Shown here in pieces: positions 42,065 to 49,832 of a stretch of 64,000 bases of DNA. This stretch comes from JAOXRU01 sp965247735 (GTDB lineage Bacteria > Bacteroidota > Bacteroidia > Flavobacteriales > Flavobacteriaceae), in the NCBI GenBank assembly GCA_965247735.1, contig CBDFHN010000002.1:4774001-4838000 (forward strand), written 5' to 3'. Every line of letters starts with the position of its first letter. Positions within the stretch are counted from its first letter, which is position 1. Made by a program: the position numbers and the translations under genes. Under the pieces are notes generated by a model. The model ran no database searches and had not been told where the DNA came from. It worked only from the letters and a program-made list of their open reading frames with translations.

Positions 42065-42099
42065 AAAAAATGCCTACTGATTTTCAGCAGGCATTTTTT
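42065..42099. terminator. Bidirectional terminator between convergent genes
   Basis: AAAAAATGCCTACTGA and TCAGCAGGCATTTTTT pair with one mismatch over a 3-nt loop. T runs exist on both strands, so it ends both the FN3-repeat gene and the LysR gene. Confidence 0.85.
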
Positions 42100-42106
42100 G
42101 TGATTA

Positions 42107-42964
42107 TTATTGAAGAAGTTGCTCCTTAAAAGTTTCAATCTCTTCTAAGCCTTCATTTTTTAGTTTATAAGATAGACATAATTCTTGGTTTATACTTGAT
42201 AGAGGAATTACAGCAATAGAATCATTATCTAAAGCTTCTTTGCACATTTGTCTTGGAACTAAAGCTACTCCACTATTGTCTTTTAATGCATCAATAATAG
42301 CGAAATAGGAAGGCAGTATATAGCGAGGTACAATAGGTGTAGTACTCTTGAAATTGTGTTTCAAAAACTGTTTTTCGTGATGAAGTTTATTATCAAAAGC
42401 AAACCAAGTCTGTTTTTGTAACCAATGTTGTAAGTCTTTTTTATGCTTTGGAAATGTAAGGTTTTTGGATGCAATTAGTAGAAGTTCTTCTTCTTTTAAA
42501 GAAAAAAACTGATGCATTGCATTATCATATTTTTTTATACCTACTATCAGCTGAATCTTATCGGTATCTAAAGCAGTAATCAATTCTTCGTCGGTACCAA
42601 AAGTAATAGCAATATACATGTCAAAACCATAAATTTTATGCTGTAATTCTTTTTTGAAGAAATCAATAGTACAGCCAATGGCTATTGCGTGGCGTTGTTT
42701 TTTAGCTCTGTTACTTGAATAGCGTTCTACTTTTTCTAAAGCACGTAATGGAGCAGTAATTTGAGAGTATAAAAACTTTCCGTACTCGGTAGGTGTTAGT
42801 TTACGTGTTGTTCTTTCAAACAATGTTTTACCAATATGATGCTCAAGAGCTGTTAAATGTTTGCTAACTCCTGGCTGAGTCATATGCAATATTTTTGATG
42901 CCTCAGTAATAGTGTTGCATTCATAAATAGAACGAAAAGTCCTTAACCATTCCAAATTAATCAT
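42107..42964 (-). CDS. LysR family transcriptional regulator
   Basis: A 285-residue regulator starting MINLEWLRTFRSIYEC. The frame extends 19 codons upstream with a hydrophobic non-LysR sequence, so the ATG at 42964 is chosen. The winged HTH TITEASKILHMTQPGVSKHLTALEHHIG is canonical; the effector domain follows. It is divergent from a flavodoxin-fold reductase with a 76-nt shared control region, the typical LysR-target layout, so that gene is the probable target. Confidence 0.93.
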   Translation of the reverse strand: MINLEWLRTFRSIYECNTITEASKILHMTQPGVSKHLTALEHHIGKTLFERTTRKLTPTEYGKFLYSQITAPLRALEKVERYSSNRAKKQRHAIAIGCTIDFFKKELQHKIYGFDMYIAITFGTDEELITALDTDKIQLIVGIKKYDNAMHQFFSLKEEELLLIASKNLTFPKHKKDLQHWLQKQTWFAFDNKLHHEKQFLKHNFKSTTPIVPRYILPSYFAIIDALKDNSGVALVPRQMCKEALDNDSIAVIPLSSINQELCLSYKLKNEGLEEIETFKEQLLQ

Positions 42965-43020
42965 AACTGTAGTTATTAATGTGCTAACAAAAATAATTAA
43001 AATTATTAATGCTTTGCACA

Positions 43021-43028
43021 TACCTTTG
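43021..43028 (+). promoter_or_regulatory. Candidate -7 box of the flavodoxin-fold reductase gene
   Basis: TACCTTTG fits TAnnTTTG and lies 12 nt before the ATG at 43041, which would give a nearly leaderless mRNA. The LysR start is on the other side of this gap. Confidence 0.35.
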
Positions 43029-43040
43029 ACAAAAAAAAGA

Positions 43041-43658
43041 ATGACAAAAACATTAGTAGTAAGTTACACACCAAGGGTTGGTTCTTATACAAAGGTATTA
43101 TTGGATGAATTTTTAAGCAGATCCAAAGGAAAAACAGAAATCACACATTTAGATTTGGTAACATCACCACCAGATTTGTTATTGGAAGAAAATTTAAACT
43201 TAATTATGCAATGGAACTCTGGAAAAAGAGAATTTGCAGCAGCAGAATTAGTTATTCTAGAGAATCATCATCAAATATTGGTGCAGCTTTTGGAAGCAGA
43301 TAATATTGTTTTGGCTTTTCCTATTTATAATTTTTCAATGCCAGCAACTGTAAAAGCATGGATAGATGCTATTGTGGTAAGTGATAAAACGTTTTCTTTT
43401 GATCCTGAAAAAGGATTTATGGGGCTCTGTACCGATAAAAAAGCAGTAGTATTAATGGTGAGTGGTTTCAATTATAACAATCCTTTAGCTAGTATTAAGG
43501 AATATGCTTCATCAACAATTAAGGCCAATTTTGATTTTATGGGAATTGGATCTGAACAAATTGCTGCTTTTGGTGTAGATGAAAATAGAGATAAAATAGA
43601 TCTCCTTATTGGAAATGCAAAGACAGGAATTGCAAACTTGGTAGCTAATTGGTACTAA
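43041..43658 (+). CDS. FMN-dependent NADH-azoreductase-like flavodoxin-fold protein
   Basis: A 205-residue protein starting MTKTLVVSYTPRVGSYTKVLLDEF. The ATG at 43041 is preferred over an upstream in-frame start, because this is where the flavodoxin fold begins. AzoR-family features are seen: the FMN phosphate loop TPRVGSYTK, FPIYNFSMPATVKAWIDAIV and VLMVSGFNY. Such enzymes reduce quinones or azo bonds with NAD(P)H. It is divergent from and likely controlled by the LysR regulator. The physiological substrate is not known. Confidence 0.87.
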   Translation: MTKTLVVSYTPRVGSYTKVLLDEFLSRSKGKTEITHLDLVTSPPDLLLEENLNLIMQWNSGKREFAAAELVILENHHQILVQLLEADNIVLAFPIYNFSMPATVKAWIDAIVVSDKTFSFDPEKGFMGLCTDKKAVVLMVSGFNYNNPLASIKEYASSTIKANFDFMGIGSEQIAAFGVDENRDKIDLLIGNAKTGIANLVANWY

Positions 43659-43945
43659 TAGATCTAATCAAAAATAACTCAATTTTCAAAATTCTCTATT
43701 TTCAGAGTGGACTCAAAATTAGAAATTCCAAAGTCAGTTCAAGTGCTTTTATTTAATGGAGCATAGCAAGAGTTGAATAAAAATGTATCGAGAATAATGC
43801 GTATTAATCATTAATGCTTAGTGTTCTTGATACTAATTTCTTATCAGAAAATCACCCGAAAATGACATTTTGGGTGTAATAATTTTCTAGTAAACCAGTG
43901 GTAGAGCTGTTATTATTTTTTCTTTACCATCCTTTTATATTAAAA
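43659..43945 (+). other. Gap between the reductase and the tyrosinase-fusion gene
   Basis: No ORF on either strand. An imperfect hairpin CACCCGAAAATG / CATTTTGGGTG stands at 43853-43876 without a good T run. The stretch up to the dyad at 43946 is otherwise featureless. Confidence 0.4.
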
Positions 43946-43962
43946 AAGGGTTAATAACCCTT
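43946..43962. promoter_or_regulatory. 17-bp dyad upstream of the tyrosinase-fusion gene
   Basis: AAGGGTTA-A-TAACCCTT is a perfect 8+1+8 dyad, 72 nt before the start codon. GAACTTTG at 44008-44015 is one base off a -7 box. The dyad may be an operator; the regulator is unknown. Confidence 0.35.
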
Positions 43963-44033
43963 GCTAGTATGGGGGATTTAACCTGTGTTAAATTTAACCA
44001 TAAGAGTGAACTTTGTAGTCTAAACTATTCATT

Positions 44034-47000
44034 ATGAGGACAACAAAGATTAATGTTAATTCAGCGAGCCGAACAGAGCTCCTTAAAATCCCAGGAGTTG
44101 GAGCAGCTGCGGTGGATAAAATTGTAAAATTTCGTGAAAGTGGTGGAAAACTCAATTCTGTTGAAGAGATACAAAAAGTAGCAGGAGTTAGAAGTAATTA
44201 TAAAAACGATTTAACGGCATCTGTTACTTTTGAAACTAAAGGAAGTAATGCACTAGAAACACCCAGGATTTCTGGAGTTATTAGAGTACCAGATATTTCA
44301 ATAGTAGATGCCATTTTTCCAAAGCTTCCATCATTACCGTTAGAACCATTGCCTTTACCAATATTTCAATCATATTCGTTTAAGGTAAAGTTAGGGGGGA
44401 TAGACGATAATGCACTTCCTAGTTTAAATGGGTATAAATTAATTGTTGGATATAAGGTCGGTACTTATGTAGGAAGTGGAAAAACCAATTATGTAGAAAA
44501 AAGCAAAACATTTAGTATTGGAGCTTCTTCAGAAATAAATGTTGCCATTCCAAAGCCATTTATAAAAGCAAGTTTTTTAGAAGCTAATTTTAATTTGCTT
44601 ATGCTATCACCAGATGGTAGTGTTATTTATGATTCAACATTTCAAATAGATGAAGAAGGTAGTGTTGAAATTGGACTACCTGTTCATGACGCTCAAGAAA
44701 TAACAGTAAAGTTAGATAAGAGTGATGGCGTAAATTATGAAGGCTATAAAATTAGAGTCTCTCATAAAATTAATAGAGGAAGTTCGGGAGTACAAACAAA
44801 AGTTGATAATTTTGACGTTAATTCTAGAAGTGAAATTGATATCGAGTTTGATAGTTTTGGGGAAATCATGGAAGTAACAACAGAAGTATTATCTTCAAAT
44901 GGTGTTAAAATTATTGAAAAAACGCAAGATTGGTCAGATATACCGGTAGTTGCTGGTAGAAAAACATTTGCTTTAGATTTACCAGAACCAAATGAGTTAG
45001 CCTATACTATTCAACTTGTTATAGATCCAGAAGAACTTAATAACCCATATCTAGATCATAAACTGGTACTTAGTTATGATATAAAAGATCCTGATACATT
45101 AGATTTTATAAAGCGTATTGAAAAAGTATATCTTATTGATGCCTTAGGTCAAGCAAAAATTGATTTGGACTATTATGGGCTAATCGATAAAATGGAACTT
45201 CAAGTAAAAGCATCCAGTGGTGAAGTTATCGGAAAAAGAGCTATATCATTAAGCGATATTGATGCTAATGGAGAAGTAGAAGTAAAAGTACCACCCAAAG
45301 AATTGGCTGGTATTGATGGAATAGAAACACTACCAGAGCGTCCTAAAAAAACATCTGGAAGAGTTATAGATGCTAAAGGAGATAAAAAAATTGAAGAAGC
45401 TCAAGTTATTATTTATGCAGCAACAAAAGAAAATCCTGACGAGGACGATTTTAGACCTATTTTAATTACTAAAACAGAAAACGAAGGCTATTTTATAGTA
45501 GATACGCCTTTGGGTTATTATACAGAAGCTTTTGGAAGAGTAGGTATCCCAAAAAAAGGACATGCTGAGGCTGAAGCCGTAGATGTTCCTATTAGGTTGG
45601 TAAGAGATAAGGTAGTTGTTGTAGATGATGGCGATGTAGAAATTGTAGAAAAATTATTTTTCCCAGCAAGTATAATTTTAGTTTTGGAAACTTCTGATGA
45701 AGAAAATGATGACGATGATTGTGACTGTAATGATTGTGGTGATCTCGATTTTCATTCCTATAAGCGAGTTGTAGATGAACATTCGTTTTTTACAGTAGTA
45801 AGAACAACTGAACCTGATATTAAAGGGTATACATTAGAGGAAGATGGAGATATGACTGTGCAGAATATTCTAGATATTATTCCAATGGAAGCACAAACGA
45901 TGAGCGAAGAATTAAAAATTCCAATAGCTTATAGACATCAAAAAATAAATAAGAATATTCTTTTAAAGCATGTTAATGATAAAAAAGGACTCACATTTAC
46001 AACCTTAAAAAAAGCACTAAATGAGAGTAATGCTAAAAAACTTAGGGCAAAAATAAAGCCCCAAAAGCAAATTAGAGCAGTAGGAAGACATATATTAGAT
46101 ATAGATAATGCGATTGATTGGGATGAAGAACCAACAATATACCAAGCCATTAACCTATCTCATGGACATTTGTTACACTTTAAACAAGAATGGGTTAATG
46201 ATGGTTACGGTATGGGAGATTTATTATACAGCCTACCATTAGCGCCAGGACAAAAAAAACAAATTGTAGTATACGATTGGGAACGTAGAGAATCAGCTTC
46301 AAGAACAGAGGCATTAGATTATCAAGAAAGCTTGCAAAACTCTTTAAGCAGAGACAGAGATATTAACGAAATAGTTAGAGGTTCGTTAAGCGAAAACACA
46401 CGAGGAGGATCTACGGCAAGAACAAGCGCATTTGGCGCCGGTATAGGTATAGGTGCTATTCTTGGACCTGTTGGCGCATTATTGGGTGTTGCAGGTGGCT
46501 CTAGTAAAGCAAGCTCTAGCGCATGGCAAAGCTCATCAAGAACAACAGCAATAAACGATCTTCAGCAATTACGGGATAGAACATTACAATCTGCAAACGC
46601 TGTAAGAAGTCAAAGAGGTACAGTTATTCAATCGGCAACACAAGGAGAACGTTTTTCTGTAGAATCAGAAGTTGTAGCCAACTATAACCACTGTCATTCT
46701 ATGACAATGCAATATTTTGAAGTTTTACGTCATTTAAAAATACAACAGCGTCTTTCTTCTGTTCAAGAATGTCTTTTTATTCCATTAATAATGGGGACTT
46801 TTGATAATCAAAAAATATTAAGATGGAGAGAAACATTAAATAGATATGTGTTTAATAGAAGACTTAGAAGAGGTTTTGATGCTATAGAACGTATTGAAAA
46901 TGATTATGAAGGAAGCGATTTGCCGATTGGAACTTTTGCTGAAGAAAACTTAAACTTTATAGAAGGCGGAATTAATATAAAATTTGATATTCCAAGCCCA

Positions 47001-49628
47001 ACAGATCTTACACTTTTGGTGGAAAGAAATGCAATACGCGATGCACTATCAGGTATATGGTTTATAGGAAATATTGATGCGCATATTGATAGAATTTTTA
47101 AAGCCAAAGCGGAAAAAAGAAATCAAGTATTCTACGATTTTATTGCTCCAGAAATAGCCTCAGCATTTGTAGAAAACTTAAAATTTGAAGCTGTTATTCA
47201 AGAAGGATCAGATGGTAGCGAATCAACAATAATTCTGCCTTTAGATACATCTCTTATTACTAGATTCCGTAATGGGGGTAAACACTATATAAGTTTAAGA
47301 CAAGATGAAGAATTATCTGGAATAACCAGAGAAAGCATAAAAGCAATCAATATTTCAAAAGCTGCTAGTGTTACCTTAAATGGTGGACAATTACTATCTG
47401 AAGTATTACCACATAATACTAAAATTACGATTACTTCTGGTAGCATACGATATAGAACAGCACATCATTCAGGAACTTTATTTAGAAAATCTAGAATTTT
47501 GGATGATTTAGTAGGTTATGGATATAATGATGATACAGAACGGGTAAGAATTGGAACACCATTAAATAGATCTGAATTGAGAAACCCACGAAATGAAGAT
47601 TTAGAATTGGCAAATGCATTACACGATCATTTAAATGATAATGTAGAGCAATATCATAAAGCAATTTGGATGACCATGAGTGATGAGCGTCGTTTTATGT
47701 TCCTAGATGGAATTCAAGTTACAGATTATTCCGAATCTGAAAAATATCCAGCAGGAGTTGTACGTAGTGTTGCTTCTGTAGTCGAAAATCGTGTTATTGG
47801 TATTGTCGGAAACAACTTGGTAATGCCTGTAGCTCCAGGGTTTAGATTAGATCCAAATACAAGAGGTAAAGAGGTAGACTTATTATCACTGTATCAACCA
47901 TTAACTCCTTTAGAGCCAATTCATATATGTATTCCAACTAAAGGAGTATTTGCAGAAGCTGTAATGGGCAAATGTAATAGTTGTGAAATAAAAGAAGAAG
48001 ATCGTTTCTGGAAATGGGAAGATCATCCAGTACCAGATTCTCCAACAGCAATAAGTGCAGTAAACACAGATAGTAGAAGAAGCACACCGTTAGATACTAC
48101 GCCAACGAGCTTTCCTACACCAATTGTAAATATTCAAAATGCACCAAATGCACCAGATCCAACAGGGATTGCTGCAGCTCAAGAATTATTAGGTAAGCAA
48201 AGTTTTAAAGATATTACAGGTTTAGAACAAAATCAGAAAAATGCCTTAGAAGCTTTAAAAGCCTCTTTATCAACGGCACAAGCCTTTGGGACCAAAGCAG
48301 GTGATATGGCTGCACTTGGCGCACAATTAGATGCTATTAAAAAAGCAAAGGAAAATAAAATGCTTGACCAAGATAAAGCTAAAGTGTTAACAGAAGATGC
48401 TATAAAATCATTTAGTGATGGTTCTTCTGCAAACAAAGTAATTCAAGGTTTAAATCAACTTAAAAAGGTTGATGAAATGAAAAAAGCTGGTGAAATAACA
48501 CCTAAAAGCGCAGATACTATTTCTGATGGCATACTAGGTAATATAGTTAAAGATGATGGCTCTAGTACCGAGAGTGTTAATGATATTATGGAAAAAAGTT
48601 CTGGACTAATAGGAACAGGTAATTTTGATACGCTTGAAGCAAAAACAACAAATGCTGATGGTTCTAGTGCAGAAATTTTATTAGCATCAAATGGAGGTGG
48701 AGTTTCTATTCCATTAATAGCTCCAAATGATTACGAAAGCTTATTTGAAAATGCAACACAATTTCGAACAGAAGTATCACTAACTGGTTTAAAACTAAGA
48801 AAGTCCCATCGTCATTTATCACCAGCAGAATGGACACAGTTTAGAGACTCTATTACAGCTCTAAAAAGCAAAGCAAATGAAAATGGAGATCCTGTAACAC
48901 TTACTAATAACAGGTATGAAGATTTTGTACAAACGCATATGGATGCAATGAAACCGGCTAATTTACCAATATTTAGAGCACATGGGAGAATGCTTGGTCA
49001 TCGTGGATTAAGTAATTTTTTATCATGGCATAGAGCTTTCTTGTGTAAGTTAGAAGATGAGCTTATTGCTGAAGGAGGAATTCCTTTACCATATTGGGAT
49101 TGGTATAATGATCAAAATATACCAACTGATATTTCTAATCCTGCAGAGTTAACAACTTGGAATGTATTGCGCGATATAGGTGGAAATTCAAATCCTGGAG
49201 GAGATGGAAGACTATTTGGAAGATTCAATGATAAATCCGAAGTAGAACAACATTGGGTAATTAATGTAGACAATCCAAGTTGGGAACGTTTCCAAAGAGA
49301 CTTAGAAACACCAATTCATGATAGAATTCATGTGTTAATTGGAGGTCAAACCGGAGATATGTCTTTTGCTAGGTCGCCTAGAGACCCTATATTTTGGATG
49401 CACCATGCATTTATAGATAAATATTGGGCAGATTTCCAGAGAATAACAAATAATAATATAGAACCTGGAAATAAATCCGATGTTCTTGAACCAGCAGCAT
49501 TATTTAATAATGTTACGGTACAAAACATGATAGATTATAAGTCGAATTGTAATTATGAATATGCTGAAGAGTTCTTTATTCCAGTTACTCCAGCCGCACC
49601 TAATTCTAGTGGTACGTTTTTGGTTTAA
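44034..49628 (+). CDS. Giant multidomain protein: HhH + beta repeats + cysteine modules + C-terminal tyrosinase
   Basis: A 1,864-residue protein with no signal peptide. Order seen: a ComEA-type helix-hairpin-helix (residues 5-60, IPGVG at 19-23); three similar beta-rich repeats of about 100 residues (near 114-215, 222-315, 324-428); a CarboxypepD_reg-like domain (about 440-505); a Cys cluster CDCNDC (563, 565, 568); a conserved-looking module with GMGDLLYSLPLAPGQKKQ; a glycine-rich hydrophobic stretch (801-822); Cys1299 and Cys1314/1317; an Ala-rich helical part (about 1380-1510); and a complete tyrosinase (about 1580-1864). The type 3 copper ligands are all there: His1635 or His1650, His1656 and His1666 (CuA), His1762, His1766 and His1790 or His1791 (CuB), with PYWDW between. 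Tyrosinases hydroxylate phenols or oxidise catechols; the target of this one is unknown. It is monocistronic, with its own terminator. Confidence 0.9.
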   Translation: MRTTKINVNSASRTELLKIPGVGAAAVDKIVKFRESGGKLNSVEEIQKVAGVRSNYKNDLTASVTFETKGSNALETPRISGVIRVPDISIVDAIFPKLPSLPLEPLPLPIFQSYSFKVKLGGIDDNALPSLNGYKLIVGYKVGTYVGSGKTNYVEKSKTFSIGASSEINVAIPKPFIKASFLEANFNLLMLSPDGSVIYDSTFQIDEEGSVEIGLPVHDAQEITVKLDKSDGVNYEGYKIRVSHKINRGSSGVQTKVDNFDVNSRSEIDIEFDSFGEIMEVTTEVLSSNGVKIIEKTQDWSDIPVVAGRKTFALDLPEPNELAYTIQLVIDPEELNNPYLDHKLVLSYDIKDPDTLDFIKRIEKVYLIDALGQAKIDLDYYGLIDKMELQVKASSGEVIGKRAISLSDIDANGEVEVKVPPKELAGIDGIETLPERPKKTSGRVIDAKGDKKIEEAQVIIYAATKENPDEDDFRPILITKTENEGYFIVDTPLGYYTEAFGRVGIPKKGHAEAEAVDVPIRLVRDKVVVVDDGDVEIVEKLFFPASIILVLETSDEENDDDDCDCNDCGDLDFHSYKRVVDEHSFFTVVRTTEPDIKGYTLEEDGDMTVQNILDIIPMEAQTMSEELKIPIAYRHQKINKNILLKHVNDKKGLTFTTLKKALNESNAKKLRAKIKPQKQIRAVGRHILDIDNAIDWDEEPTIYQAINLSHGHLLHFKQEWVNDGYGMGDLLYSLPLAPGQKKQIVVYDWERRESASRTEALDYQESLQNSLSRDRDINEIVRGSLSENTRGGSTARTSAFGAGIGIGAILGPVGALLGVAGGSSKASSSAWQSSSRTTAINDLQQLRDRTLQSANAVRSQRGTVIQSATQGERFSVESEVVANYNHCHSMTMQYFEVLRHLKIQQRLSSVQECLFIPLIMGTFDNQKILRWRETLNRYVFNRRLRRGFDAIERIENDYEGSDLPIGTFAEENLNFIEGGINIKFDIPSPTDLTLLVERNAIRDALSGIWFIGNIDAHIDRIFKAKAEKRNQVFYDFIAPEIASAFVENLKFEAVIQEGSDGSESTIILPLDTSLITRFRNGGKHYISLRQDEELSGITRESIKAINISKAASVTLNGGQLLSEVLPHNTKITITSGSIRYRTAHHSGTLFRKSRILDDLVGYGYNDDTERVRIGTPLNRSELRNPRNEDLELANALHDHLNDNVEQYHKAIWMTMSDERRFMFLDGIQVTDYSESEKYPAGVVRSVASVVENRVIGIVGNNLVMPVAPGFRLDPNTRGKEVDLLSLYQPLTPLEPIHICIPTKGVFAEAVMGKCNSCEIKEEDRFWKWEDHPVPDSPTAISAVNTDSRRSTPLDTTPTSFPTPIVNIQNAPNAPDPTGIAAAQELLGKQSFKDITGLEQNQKNALEALKASLSTAQAFGTKAGDMAALGAQLDAIKKAKENKMLDQDKAKVLTEDAIKSFSDGSSANKVIQGLNQLKKVDEMKKAGEITPKSADTISDGILGNIVKDDGSSTESVNDIMEKSSGLIGTGNFDTLEAKTTNADGSSAEILLASNGGGVSIPLIAPNDYESLFENATQFRTEVSLTGLKLRKSHRHLSPAEWTQFRDSITALKSKANENGDPVTLTNNRYEDFVQTHMDAMKPANLPIFRAHGRMLGHRGLSNFLSWHRAFLCKLEDELIAEGGIPLPYWDWYNDQNIPTDISNPAELTTWNVLRDIGGNSNPGGDGRLFGRFNDKSEVEQHWVINVDNPSWERFQRDLETPIHDRIHVLIGGQTGDMSFARSPRDPIFWMHHAFIDKYWADFQRITNNNIEPGNKSDVLEPAALFNNVTVQNMIDYKSNCNYEYAEEFFIPVTPAAPNSSGTFLV

Positions 49629-49662
49629 TTTAGAATAAGAATAATGCTATACCCTTAGATAT

Positions 49663-49697
49663 AAATCTCCGAAAGATATTTCTTTCGGAGATTTTTT
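49663..49697 (+). terminator. Terminator of the tyrosinase-fusion gene
   Basis: AAATCTCCGAAAGA pairs perfectly with TCTTTCGGAGATTT over TATT, then TTTT. The rest of the gap to 49832 holds nothing I can name. Confidence 0.85.
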
Positions 49698-49832
49698 AAT
49701 TCGACAAGTGGCGTTTAATTCTTCAATATTTAGAAATTCATAATGAAGTATGGATGCTAATTAGTCAACACCATCAAAAAGCTGATATAGTTTTTCCTAA
49801 GATTTACTATCAGACTTTATACAATATCATAT

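Noticed and set aside
42965..43021. Hydrophobic N-terminal extension of the LysR protein
   Set aside because: The canonical LysR start MINLEWLRTF is at 42964; the extra codons read through the divergent promoter region.
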